A stretch of 50,037 nucleotides of DNA from an uncultured bacterium (GTDB lineage: Bacteria; Cyanobacteriota; Vampirovibrionia; Gastranaerophilales; Gastranaerophilaceae): assembly GCA_902797985.1 (NCBI GenBank), contig CADBUZ010000007.1, positions 1 to 50,037 on the forward strand. Reading direction: 5' to 3'. Both the position numbers and the translations under genes were made by a program. Below are positions 7,425-15,428 of this stretch, in pieces; within the stretch, counting starts at the first letter, position 1, and the number at the start of each line of letters is the position of its first letter. Below the pieces are notes generated by a model, which ran no database searches, had not been told where the DNA came from, and saw nothing but the letters and a program-made list of their open reading frames with translations.

Positions 7425-7957
7425 TTGATGAAGTTAAAGAAACAATTAGACAAGTACCGGATTTTCCTAAAAAAGGAATACAATTTTTAGATATTACCAC
7501 AGGGGTAAAAAATTATGATGCTTTTAAAGCAATGATAGATTTTCTTTATAATGAATTTAAAGATAAAAATGTAAATTATGTGGCAGGTATTGAATCAAGA
7601 GGTTTTGTGTTCGGAGCTCCGTTGGCGCTTATGCTTGGGGCAGGATTTATTATGATTAGAAAACCTCATAAGCTTCCGGCAGAAACGATTAGCGAAACTT
7701 ATGATTTAGAATACGGCTCTGATACAATCCATATGCACGCTGATGCAATAAAAGAAGGTGACAATGTTGTTGTAGTAGATGACCTTCTTGCTACAGGCGG
7801 AACAGCTACTGCTGCTTGTAAGCTTGTTCAAAAAGCAGGTGGTAACGTTGAAGCGGCGGCTTTCCCTATTGAATTAACACCGTTAAAAGGTGCGGATAAA
7901 ATTACAAAGGAAACTGGGGTTAGAGTTGTTTCAATGATGAAATATGATTTAGATTAA
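7418..7957 (+). CDS. apt: Adenine phosphoribosyltransferase
   Basis: 179 residues, typical size. It converts adenine and PRPP to AMP in purine salvage. The start IRQVPDFPKKGIQFLDIT is characteristic of the family, ESRGFVFGAPLA follows, and VVVVDDLLATGGTA (about residues 117-130) is the PRPP-binding loop. Its ATG lies within the end of the glycosyltransferase gene, so it is probably translationally coupled, an unusual partner for a salvage enzyme. A cytosolic enzyme. Confidence 0.95.
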   Translation: MLVDEVKETIRQVPDFPKKGIQFLDITTGVKNYDAFKAMIDFLYNEFKDKNVNYVAGIESRGFVFGAPLALMLGAGFIMIRKPHKLPAETISETYDLEYGSDTIHMHADAIKEGDNVVVVDDLLATGGTATAACKLVQKAGGNVEAAAFPIELTPLKGADKITKETGVRVVSMMKYDLD

Positions 7958-7982
7958 CGAACTTTCGTTAAAAGGAGTTTTG

Positions 7983-9029
7983 ATGAAAATTGATATTGAT
8001 AAGTTAACAGGATATATAAAGTCGTTATCCGCTGCTAAAATTTTAGTAGTAGGGGATTTGGCTCTTGATGAAATGGTATATGGAGATACGGAAAGAATTT
8101 CCAGAGAGGCTCCTGTTTTAATTCTTCGTCATACACATACCAATTTAATACTTGGTGCTGCATCTAATGCTGCCCATAATGCTTCAACAATTAATAATGG
8201 TAAAGTTGGGGTTATTGGAATTGTCGGAGAAGATTATCAGGCGAATGATTTAAAGGCTTGTTTTGAAAAAGCGGGTGTTGATTGTTCAAACCTTGTGACT
8301 GATAAAACAAGAAAAACTGTTACTAAGACCAGAATTTCAGGTTCTTGTTTTCAGTCTATTACTCAACAAATTGTTCGAATTGATAGACAATCTTCTGAAC
8401 CTATAACAGATGAAACAGAAGCAAAAATTCTCGAAAGACTTGAAAAAGCTATTCCTAATTACGACGCAGTGATATTGTCAGATTACCATATAGGTACATT
8501 GACTGATAAAGTTATAAAAAGTGCAATTGATTTATGCAAAAAATTAGATAAAAAGGTTATAGTAGATGCTCAAAAAAATCTTGAAAGATATTATGGTGCA
8601 ACTTCTATGACACCTAATCTGCCGGATACACAAAAACATGTTGGTTTTTATATTAAATCAAATGAGGATTTGAAAAAAGCAGGTAAAAATTTGATTTCTG
8701 ATACAGGTGCGGAGTATGTTCTTATTACATGCGGAGAAGAAGGAATGGCATTAGTTTCTTCTGACGGATGTATGAAAAGAATCCCTGTGTTTAACAAATC
8801 AAAAGTGTTTGATGTTACAGGTGCAGGTGATACTGTTACAGCATTGTATTCAATTGCGTTGGCAAGTGGGGCAGAACCTGTTTATGCTGCTATTATTGGT
8901 AATATCGCAGCCGGTATTGTAATTAAACAGTTTGGTTGTGCTACAACTACTGTTGATGAGCTTTTAGAGTTCGTCGAACAAAATAAAAAGAAATTAGAAA
9001 AGATAGAAATTGGAGATTATAATGAATAA
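7983..9029 (+). CDS. hldA: PfkB-family kinase, HldA/RfaE1-like (heptose-7-phosphate kinase)
   Basis: 348 residues from ATG at 7983, after AAAGGAG; a TTG at 7980 is too close to the ribosome site. The protein follows the N-terminal kinase domain of HldE: VVGDLALDEMVYG at the start, RISREAPV, GAASNAAHN, QQIVRIDRQ, ILSDYHIGTL, and the PfkB signature DVTGAGDT near residue 280. HldA phosphorylates D-glycero-manno-heptose-7-phosphate on the way to ADP-heptose for LPS core. Oddities: the DPKG-like block reads VDAQKN, and no cytidylyltransferase domain is fused, so a different sugar substrate is possible. The downstream DUF4330-like gene overlaps by 8 bp. Confidence 0.8.
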   Translation: MKIDIDKLTGYIKSLSAAKILVVGDLALDEMVYGDTERISREAPVLILRHTHTNLILGAASNAAHNASTINNGKVGVIGIVGEDYQANDLKACFEKAGVDCSNLVTDKTRKTVTKTRISGSCFQSITQQIVRIDRQSSEPITDETEAKILERLEKAIPNYDAVILSDYHIGTLTDKVIKSAIDLCKKLDKKVIVDAQKNLERYYGATSMTPNLPDTQKHVGFYIKSNEDLKKAGKNLISDTGAEYVLITCGEEGMALVSSDGCMKRIPVFNKSKVFDVTGAGDTVTALYSIALASGAEPVYAAIIGNIAAGIVIKQFGCATTTVDELLEFVEQNKKKLEKIEIGDYNE

Positions 9030-9510
9030 AAAATTGTTTGATATAATTATTGTTTTAGGCTTAATTCTTGTAATTGGGGTTGGTATTATTACGGCAAAGG
9101 GTATGAGGTCAACTGCATCTAAACAGATTGAATCTAAGTCTAAAATTGAATTTGAAGTGTTTTTAAGAAGTGTTACGGTATCTAATCCGGAGTGTCCTAT
9201 AAAAATAGGTGATAAAACATTTATTAGTATTAGAAATGTTCCATATAGTGATTTAGATGTTGTAGATGTGAAGTATTTACCAAAACAAACTACAGTTCCT
9301 GCGAAAAATGCTAAAGGTTATATTGCTGTGCCTGATGCAGGTTTCGTTGATACTTACGATATTGTTGTAAAGGTTAAAGATGAAGCGCTTATTACTAAAG
9401 ATGGTGCTGTAGTTGGTGGAAATAAAATAAAAATGGGGTTGCCAATTACTTTAGAGGGGAAAACTTATAAATTTACAGGTTCTGTTTCAGATTTGAAAAT
9501 TTTTGATTAA
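9022..9510 (+). CDS. DUF4330-like single-pass membrane protein
   Basis: 162 residues from ATG at 9022, six bases after GGAG; it overlaps the hldA-like stop. One N-terminal helix (about 6-28, IIIVLGLILVIGVGIITAKG) anchors a beta-rich outer domain. The layout, with a polar GDK....R block and a terminal 'YKF.G.V..L' strand, recalls the DUF4330 family known from Cyanobacteria and relatives. The assignment is by memory of the pattern and not certain. Its position between a heptose kinase and an O-antigen-ligase-like gene suggests a role in envelope polysaccharide export or assembly. Confidence 0.65.
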   Translation: MNKKLFDIIIVLGLILVIGVGIITAKGMRSTASKQIESKSKIEFEVFLRSVTVSNPECPIKIGDKTFISIRNVPYSDLDVVDVKYLPKQTTVPAKNAKGYIAVPDAGFVDTYDIVVKVKDEALITKDGAVVGGNKIKMGLPITLEGKTYKFTGSVSDLKIFD

Positions 9511-9513
9511 ACT

Positions 9514-10830
9514 ATGATAGTAAACAAAGTATTAGATTATATACATAATTATACAAAACCGTTGTATGAAAACAGCATAATTATTCAAAATATTGATAAG
9601 ATAATGTTTTGTCTAATATTGCTTACGTTTGTTGTTTCAACTGTTTCTTCCTCAGATTTGATAGGGCATTTAGCAATTGCAACTACAATTTTAACAGTTG
9701 CCAGAATATTGATTTATCCTAAAGATACTCTTAAAGTTAAACGATTTGAGTTGTTTTTGCTGGCATATTTTATGATTGTTCTTGTTAGCGTGGCTGGTTC
9801 ATCTCTTTTGTATTTAAGTATAAAAGGGTTTATGAAAACATTTATTTATTTAAGTTTTTATATTTCGGTTGTGCATCACTTGAAACATAATAGTAAAAAT
9901 ATAATTCCTATTTTGATTACAATAGCCGGTTGTGCTACATTTGAATCTTTGGTGGGGATGACTCAGAGTTTTGCTAAAGTTGACGAAATATCAGGCTGGC
10001 AAGATATGTCAAATTTAAATCCCGAAGAAGTAATTACAAGAGTTTATGGTACCCTACAACCTCTTAATCCTAATTTGTTAGGTGGATACTTAATCGTTAC
10101 CGTTCCTGCTGCATTGGGATTATGCGGATATTTCTTAAAGGAACACAGGTGGTTGTTTGCAGGTGTATTTGGATGCGCTACAGCATTAATTTGTTCTATA
10201 TTATTTATGACCGGTTGCAGGGGGTCGTATATTGCACTTTTTGGAATGGCGATTGTCGCTGTTTTGATTTCTTTAAAAGTGTCGTGGCATAAATATAAGA
10301 AATTGTATATCACGATTTCTTCCATAATAGCTTCCTTAGGGACTTTTGCGTTTGTCGCTTGTACTCCCTTGAGGGTAAGGATTTTATCTATTTTTGCAAT
10401 GAGAAATGATAGTTCAAATTCTTTCAGGTTTAATGTTTATAAATCTTCTTTTCAAATGTTTAAAGATAATTGGCTGGTCGGAATAGGTCAAGGTAACCAA
10501 AACTTTCGAGAAGTTTATGGTTTATATATGAAAACAGGGTTTGATGCGTTGAGCGCGTATAATATATATTTAGAAACAGCAGTGGAAAGTGGTATATTTG
10601 CTTTGATTGCTTTCCTTGGGTTTTTATTTTCGCTATTATATGATGCGATTAAGTACATTAAAAAGTCGGATAATATTAAAAATATTTTGATAGTTTCTAT
10701 TCCGTTGTTGACAATTATTGGAACAATGTGTCATGGAATGGTGGATACAGTGTTTTTTAGACCACAAATACAGATTGTATTTTGGACTATGTGCGCTATT
10801 TTGTCTAATAGGTTGTATGAAGAATGCTAA
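9514..10830 (+). CDS. O-antigen ligase / Wzy-type polysaccharide protein
   Basis: 438 residues with about ten to twelve membrane helices. The region around residues 225-260 (LFMTGCRGSYIALFGMAI) matches the conserved WzyC/O-antigen-ligase core with its essential Arg, and GIGQGNQNFRE (about 325) followed by a large periplasmic stretch with AYNIYLETAVESG is the second family hallmark. These proteins join undecaprenyl-linked glycans to lipid A core, or polymerise O units, on the periplasmic side. It overlaps the SGNH hydrolase gene by 7 bp. Whether it is a ligase or a polymerase cannot be told from sequence alone. Confidence 0.85.
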   Translation: MIVNKVLDYIHNYTKPLYENSIIIQNIDKIMFCLILLTFVVSTVSSSDLIGHLAIATTILTVARILIYPKDTLKVKRFELFLLAYFMIVLVSVAGSSLLYLSIKGFMKTFIYLSFYISVVHHLKHNSKNIIPILITIAGCATFESLVGMTQSFAKVDEISGWQDMSNLNPEEVITRVYGTLQPLNPNLLGGYLIVTVPAALGLCGYFLKEHRWLFAGVFGCATALICSILFMTGCRGSYIALFGMAIVAVLISLKVSWHKYKKLYITISSIIASLGTFAFVACTPLRVRILSIFAMRNDSSNSFRFNVYKSSFQMFKDNWLVGIGQGNQNFREVYGLYMKTGFDALSAYNIYLETAVESGIFALIAFLGFLFSLLYDAIKYIKKSDNIKNILIVSIPLLTIIGTMCHGMVDTVFFRPQIQIVFWTMCAILSNRLYEEC

Positions 10831-11435
10831 ATATATTATGTTTCGGAGATAGTAATACTTTCGGATATGTGCCAAAAACAGGTGAAAGGTATGATGCAAA
10901 TACTCGTTGGACATCCGTTCTTCAACGTGTTTTAGGTGAAAATTATAATATTATTGAGGCGGGCTGTAATAATAGAACAGGCTTTGTTGATAGTATTGAC
11001 GGAAAAGCCTTAACAGGGTATAAATTGTTGCCTGAGATTTTAGAGAAAAATCTTGATATTGTTATTATTGCATTGGGGACAAATGACATACAAAAGTTTT
11101 ATTACCCATCAATCGATATGATTGAAAAAGGTTTGTATTCAATGATTAAATATGTAAAATCTGTAGGGGCAAGAGTTATTTTGATTTCACCGCCTATTTT
11201 AAATGAAGATGTCCTGAAAGGGAATTTTGCATTTCAATTTGATGAAAAATCTATAGAGCAATCAAAAATTTTGCCTGATTTGTATCAAATGATTGCTAAT
11301 AAAACAGGTTGTGGGTTCGTTAATTTAAATAAGCATGTGTCAGTATCTTCTCAAGATGGTTTGCATTATTCTCCTGAAAGTCATAGCGTTATAGCAAAGG
11401 TGTTAGCAGATTATATTAAACTAAACTTTGCTTGA
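10824..11435 (+). CDS. SGNH/GDSL-family hydrolase
   Basis: 203 residues. Block I is CFGDSNTFGY (Ser nucleophile at about residue 9), the block II Gly/Asn is near GCNNRTG, block III is LGTNDIQ, and block V is DGLHYS (Asp and His of the catalytic pair). SGNH enzymes remove acetyl or other acyl groups from sugars and lipids. No signal peptide, so it is probably cytosolic. Last gene of the envelope operon: acyl trimming of the polysaccharide or its precursors is the natural inference. Its 3' end overlaps the convergent 537-residue gene by 15 bp. Confidence 0.88.
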   Translation: MLNILCFGDSNTFGYVPKTGERYDANTRWTSVLQRVLGENYNIIEAGCNNRTGFVDSIDGKALTGYKLLPEILEKNLDIVIIALGTNDIQKFYYPSIDMIEKGLYSMIKYVKSVGARVILISPPILNEDVLKGNFAFQFDEKSIEQSKILPDLYQMIANKTGCGFVNLNKHVSVSSQDGLHYSPESHSVIAKVLADYIKLNFA

Positions 11436-13034
11436 TAGTGATTTAAATTGGTTAAGGTTATAAAATTTATCTCCTGTAAAATTTGTTGAGGATTTAATAT
11501 TGTTTTCTGTTTTCGTAGTATTGCTTTTAGCTTGTTTTTTCCCTGTAATAAAAATATTGAGTTTAGGGAGTAAATATCCAAGAGCAATCGTTGAATATGC
11601 AAGTCCGGAAGCTTGCGCAAGGTTTAATTTCCACATATTCTTTTGTGCAAATTTAGTTCCTTTTGATGCTATTTCATTATGACTTTTTAGAGTTAAATCA
11701 TTAAGCCAATGTTTAATTCCTTTTCCGGATTTTGATTCGTTGAACAAGATTTTATGTTTCGGATCAAGAATATTTGCTACACCTTTTGCTGCAAACCCAC
11801 CCAGAACAAGCCAGTTTAAAAATCCTAAGTAATCTCTTGTCGCAGTTTCTCTTAGCTCGTCTTTGTTGTCTGATGCCATAAATCTTCCAACCAAAGTTGC
11901 TCCATAAACTGTTTTTATTGCGTTTCCGCTTGTGACAGGACCTGTGAATTCAAGTTTTTTTACAAAATCTTTTGCAGATTTTACTCGCATAACTCCTAAT
12001 GCCATTGCAACCATTCCGGCGCTCGCTAAGAGTTTTTCTCCAATAAATTTTTTGCTGGTATCTTTTGTAGATGTTTTTTGTTTTATGTTGTTTTTATAGT
12101 CTTTATCTCCTACAAAACCTTTTGTTCCTGTACGTTTTTCTGTTATTTTTCTATTAATATACTGATTTGTCAGCCCTAATGTCGAAGCAATTGATAATGC
12201 TCCAAGTGCTTTTATTTTGTTTATTTTAACCAGTTTATCAATGGCTTTTTGTTGGTTTATTTTTGTGTTCGTAAAAATATCTTTTCCTATATCAACTGTA
12301 TCCCTGAGTAAATTTGGGATACTTGTTGAATGTGTGTTGTTTCCGTTTCTTACAGTTATGCTATTTGCTCCTAGTGCATTTGTAACTCTTGTACTTAGAA
12401 TATTTAATAAATTTTTTCTATCGTTTTTTGTAATGTTTTTGTTTTCGATAAGTTCTGTTATTGTTTCAGATATTGCTTCTTTAGTTTTTAATCTTTCATG
12501 TATATAATTATATTTTTTATTTTCCCAGTTAATTTTATTCCAGCGTTTTTCATCTATCCATTGTATGTTTTGCCAATCGATGTTTTTATATTGTTTAGTA
12601 GTCCCTCCGTCAAGACCGGCTGTGTTATCAAGTATATTTTCTACAAATTGAGATGTTTTATTATGTGAACTATCCCATGCTGATTTCATTGTAGTGATAC
12701 TATCTTTTGAAAACCAGCTATTTGGATTTATTGGTGTCGACGGATCTATTATTTTATTCGCAATTTTAGCAATGCCTTTTGCTAAGTAGCTTGCAGATAA
12801 GCAAACTATTATTGTGCCTGTAAATTCTCTGAAGAAGGTTTCTGCTCCTGCATATTTATTTCTTTCTTTTGTATCGACGTATGTTCTTGGTGCAACCATT
12901 GAGAATAGGTCTATACCAACAGCATTTGCCATAGGATTAGTGTCTAATGTCCTTAGTGTTGTTGTTATTGCACCATCTAATACTCCTTTGTGTGAAGGTG
13001 ATGTGTTATTTGAGTTTAGTTGTTGTATTTTCAT
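11421..13034 (-). CDS. Large membrane protein of unknown function, behind an apparent attenuator
   Basis: 537 residues; the polar start MKIQQLNSNNTSPSHKGVLD is followed by several hydrophobic segments (about 80-105 'IIVCLSASYLAKGIAKIAN', 285-300, 345-360, 400-425, 480-500) separated by polar stretches, with an aromatic Trp-rich patch about 155-175 (NIDWQNIQWIDEKRWNKINW). It is a relative in style of the proteins at 4466-5799. No known domain recognised. The gene begins with GGAG about 10 nt before ATG. A transcription attenuator candidate lies directly upstream, so expression may respond to cysteine or Cys-tRNA supply, although the protein itself contains hardly any cysteine. The 3' end overlaps the convergent SGNH gene. 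Confidence 0.8.
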   Translation of the reverse strand: MKIQQLNSNNTSPSHKGVLDGAITTTLRTLDTNPMANAVGIDLFSMVAPRTYVDTKERNKYAGAETFFREFTGTIIVCLSASYLAKGIAKIANKIIDPSTPINPNSWFSKDSITTMKSAWDSSHNKTSQFVENILDNTAGLDGGTTKQYKNIDWQNIQWIDEKRWNKINWENKKYNYIHERLKTKEAISETITELIENKNITKNDRKNLLNILSTRVTNALGANSITVRNGNNTHSTSIPNLLRDTVDIGKDIFTNTKINQQKAIDKLVKINKIKALGALSIASTLGLTNQYINRKITEKRTGTKGFVGDKDYKNNIKQKTSTKDTSKKFIGEKLLASAGMVAMALGVMRVKSAKDFVKKLEFTGPVTSGNAIKTVYGATLVGRFMASDNKDELRETATRDYLGFLNWLVLGGFAAKGVANILDPKHKILFNESKSGKGIKHWLNDLTLKSHNEIASKGTKFAQKNMWKLNLAQASGLAYSTIALGYLLPKLNIFITGKKQAKSNTTKTENNIKSSTNFTGDKFYNLNQFKSLSSKV

Positions 13035-13051
13035 TCTTAAAAATCTCCATT

Positions 13052-13083
13052 AAAAAAGTTCCTCATCAAATGACAAGGAACTT
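13052..13083 (-). terminator. Attenuator terminator just upstream of the 537-residue gene
   Basis: On the minus strand the arms AAGTTCCTTGTC (13083-13072) and GATGAGGAACTT (13067-13056) form a 12-bp stem (two G-U pairs) with loop ATTT, followed by six T's. It ends only about 18 nt before the start codon at 13034, where an unconditional terminator would make no sense. An alternative pairing of the same left arm with 13131-13123 exists (see the leader feature). Confidence 0.75.
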
Positions 13084-13129
13084 AAACTTTTATTCTACTA
13101 ATTTGCACGTTAAAATATCTGTAAGTCCC

Positions 13130-13189
13130 TTATTGGTTCTTACAGCAACAACAAAATGCGTTATTAGTATTTAGATAATTTAGTGTCAT
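13130..13189 (-). CDS. Leader peptide with four consecutive cysteine codons
   Basis: A 19-codon ORF, MTLNYLNTNNAFCCCCKNQ, with codons TGT TGT TGC TGT at 13153-13142. It starts about 15 nt after the predicted transcription start and has only a weak AAAGAAC ribosome site. Three overlapping pairings follow: CTGTAAG (13145-13139) with CTTACAG (13125-13119); AAGGGACTT (13131-13123) with AAGTTCCTT (13083-13075), nine pairs including one G-U; and the terminator. The first excludes the second, and the second excludes the terminator. This is the trp/his-type attenuator design, where a ribosome stalled at Cys codons would favour the antiterminator. Function is inferred from architecture only. Confidence 0.65.
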   Translation of the reverse strand: MTLNYLNTNNAFCCCCKNQ

Positions 13190-13210
13190 ATTTTTGTTCT
13201 TTTTTTTTTA

Positions 13211-13239
13211 TTTAAAACAGAAAATAAAAATTTTGTCAA
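13211..13239 (-). promoter_or_regulatory. Promoter for the attenuator leader
   Basis: On the minus strand TTGACA (13239-13234) is a perfect -35; after a 17-bp spacer comes TTTAAA (13216-13211) as the -10. Transcription would begin near 13204 and run through the leader peptide into the 537-residue gene. Confidence 0.65.
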
Positions 13240-13266
13240 TAGCTATGTGTATATATGTGAAATGTT

Positions 13267-13896
13267 TTATATTATCTTTTGACAATAATCAGAAATTGGG
13301 CAGTTTTCACATTTTGGTTTTATCGGTTTGCAGATATTTTGCCCATGTGTCACAAGTAAAGTGTTTATATCAAGCCAATATTTTTTAGGGAGTTTTTCTC
13401 TTAGTGCAAATTCCGTTTCTTCCGGATTTTTTGTTTTTATTAAACCTAATCTGTTGAAAATTCTGTGGACATGTACATCAACACAAATTGCGGGAATGTT
13501 AAACCCTTTTGCTAATACAAGATTTGCTGTTTTTCTTCCGACTCCATTAAATTTGCATAAATCTTCTATCGTATTTGGGACTTGCCCATTCATATCTTTT
13601 GATATTGTTTTAGATAGTTCGATAATTTGTTTAGCTTTGTTTGAATAAAACCCAACAGGATAGATAGCTTTTGCAAGAGTTCCTTCATCAACTTTAGCCA
13701 TTTCTTGAGGAGTTTTTGCAAGCTTAAGCATTCTTAATGTTGCAGGGTAGGTTGTTCTATCGTTGGTTCGTAGGCTTAGTATACATCCGATAAGCACCAA
13801 ATATGGATTATGAAAATCTTCCATCAGCTGGACAAATTCACTTCGTGGTTGGTTTGCATTATTTAAGTTGGATATTATTTTGTCTATATTCTTCAT
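13267..13896 (-). CDS. nth: Endonuclease III (DNA glycosylase/AP lyase)
   Basis: 209 residues, standard length. The helix-hairpin-helix LCKFNGVGRKTANLVLAKG carries the catalytic Lys, and ICVDVHVHRIFNRLGL carries the catalytic Asp. The C-terminus has the [4Fe-4S] motif C-x6-C-x2-C-x5-C (CKPIKPKCENCPISDYC). It removes oxidised pyrimidines and cuts abasic sites. It lies 3 bp downstream of lpxK on the minus strand, so the two are co-transcribed although their roles are unrelated. Confidence 0.97.
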   Translation of the reverse strand: MKNIDKIISNLNNANQPRSEFVQLMEDFHNPYLVLIGCILSLRTNDRTTYPATLRMLKLAKTPQEMAKVDEGTLAKAIYPVGFYSNKAKQIIELSKTISKDMNGQVPNTIEDLCKFNGVGRKTANLVLAKGFNIPAICVDVHVHRIFNRLGLIKTKNPEETEFALREKLPKKYWLDINTLLVTHGQNICKPIKPKCENCPISDYCQKII

Positions 13897-13899
13897 TAT

Positions 13900-14931
13900 T
13901 TAGTCAGTTGTGTTTTCGATTAGTTCTTCGACATCTAAATCTATTTTTAGCTTCATTGCATATATATCTTTTCTGTTAAAGGATGATAGTTTAACGGCAT
14001 CTTTTTCCGTTGTTACTATGGTTCCTTTTATGGTATCTATTTCGTCCTTTTTGTATATATGATGATCGTCGTATGTTATTTTTTTTATGATTTCAAATTT
14101 TGGTTCAAGAAATTTAAAGAATTGTTCAGGTTGTCCAATAGCACATAGAGCGGTAATAGCCTCTCCTGATGCGAGTCTTTCTCCTGAGAGTGTATTGTAT
14201 ATGTAGTCCGGAGCAGAATTGCAAACACTTGCAGGACAGTTGAGTTTTTTGCTTAAGATTTTTGCATATTTTTCAGCACGTTTAGAGTCTCCTCCTTTGT
14301 TGACAATTACAAGTTTATCCACTCTGTTAAAAGCTTCTTTACCCTCTCTTAAAGGTCCTGCAGGAAGTAGTTTTTCATTTCCAAAACCAAGTTCAGAATC
14401 GATTAATAAAATATTTAGATCTCGATGTATTTTTCTGTGTTGAAATCCGTCATCTAGTATAATGATTTCGCATCCAAGATTTTTAACTGCATATTTAGCA
14501 GCTTTTACTCTATCTTTGCAAGTCAAAACACAGCACATCGGATTGTTTACTGCATGCCAATATGCTTCATCTCCTGCGTCTTGAGCGTTATAATAAATAT
14601 TAACTCCATCAGAGATAAGGTTAACTTTTTTATTGGAAAGCTTTCCGCCGTAGCCTCTTGTTATTACGGCAACTTTTTTATCTTTGTTTATGTAGTGTTG
14701 GGTAATTTTTGCTACCACAGGAGTTTTTCCTACCCCTCCTGTTGTAATATTGCCGACTGAAATTACTTTAGCACCTATTTTTACAGGTTTTATAATGTTT
14801 TTATCATAAAGACTGTTTCTTATTTTTGTCGCAACCCCATAGAATATTGATAAAAATTCTAGTAAGTCGACAAATAGTCCTTTTGCATTTTTATCATAAT
14901 GCAGTTTTGTGATTTTTGTTTTAAAATTCAT
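13900..14931 (-). CDS. lpxK: Tetraacyldisaccharide 4'-kinase
   Basis: 343 residues. LpxK phosphorylates the lipid A disaccharide precursor at the inner face of the inner membrane. It shows the family's Walker A-like stretch VGNITTGGVGKTPVVAKI (about residues 56-73), VITRGYGG, the catalytic DDGFQHRKIHRD block (about 157-168), and NEKLLPAGPLREG. Its presence means that the organism makes lipid A, that is, has an LPS outer membrane. It heads a short minus-strand operon with nth and is divergent from the small gene at 15043; the spacer holds a perfect inverted repeat. Confidence 0.96.
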   Translation of the reverse strand: MNFKTKITKLHYDKNAKGLFVDLLEFLSIFYGVATKIRNSLYDKNIIKPVKIGAKVISVGNITTGGVGKTPVVAKITQHYINKDKKVAVITRGYGGKLSNKKVNLISDGVNIYYNAQDAGDEAYWHAVNNPMCCVLTCKDRVKAAKYAVKNLGCEIIILDDGFQHRKIHRDLNILLIDSELGFGNEKLLPAGPLREGKEAFNRVDKLVIVNKGGDSKRAEKYAKILSKKLNCPASVCNSAPDYIYNTLSGERLASGEAITALCAIGQPEQFFKFLEPKFEIIKKITYDDHHIYKKDEIDTIKGTIVTTEKDAVKLSSFNRKDIYAMKLKIDLDVEELIENTTD

Positions 14932-14990
14932 AGCCCAACAAATCCTTATTTATATACATGATACAATAAATTTCTTAAAATGTCTTAACT

Positions 14991-15021
14991 TATATACAAA
15001 ATATGAAATTTTGTATATAAT
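14991..15021 (+). promoter_or_regulatory. Inverted-repeat operator overlapping a promoter, lpxK/small-gene spacer
   Basis: TATATACAAAAT (14991-15002) and ATTTTGTATATA (15008-15019) form a perfect 12-bp inverted repeat with a 5-nt spacer. A -10, TATAAT (15016-15021), overlaps the right arm, and a weak -35 (TATACA, 14993-14998) lies 17 bp upstream. A dimeric regulator bound here would cover the promoter of the gene at 15043. It could also be only an AT-rich hairpin. Confidence 0.5.
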
Positions 15022-15042
15022 GTTTGATATAGGAGAGTATAT

Positions 15043-15291
15043 ATGTTGCCATTAATAACCGAAGAACAATCGTCATTAGTTTTTGCAGAAGTGTTTCAAG
15101 ATGTGAGGATGTGGAGAAAAAGCATGATTCACTATATGAAGGAAGAAAATCCCGAAGTGAATACTTCTATTTTAGAGGCTGCAAAAAATACTGAATTAGA
15201 TCCAAAAGCGGTTGCGTTGGGCGCTTATATGGTTTATAGAATGCTTGAACTTGCCAGTGAAGAAGGCGAAATGGCTGAAGCAGAAGAATAA
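15043..15291 (+). CDS. Small conserved-looking acidic protein, function unknown
   Basis: 82 residues, acidic and mostly helical, starting MLPLITEEQSSLVFAEVFQD and ending with the run EEGEMAEAEE. It has no signal peptide, membrane segment or Cys. GGAGAG precedes the ATG by 6 nt and its own promoter/operator candidate lies upstream, so it is very likely real. The central KAVALGAYMVYRMLELA looks like an amphipathic helix that could mediate dimerisation. I do not recognise the family. Confidence 0.75.
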   Translation: MLPLITEEQSSLVFAEVFQDVRMWRKSMIHYMKEENPEVNTSILEAAKNTELDPKAVALGAYMVYRMLELASEEGEMAEAEE

Positions 15292-15428
15292 ATTTTTATT
15301 GTTCAAATTTCTATTATTTTTATAAAATAAACTATTTGTATGATTTTAATATCAACTTGTTAAAGTTAAACATTTTTTGTTCGTAGGTCTATATATAGTT
15401 ATTACATTTATTCCGTTGGAGCTTAATA

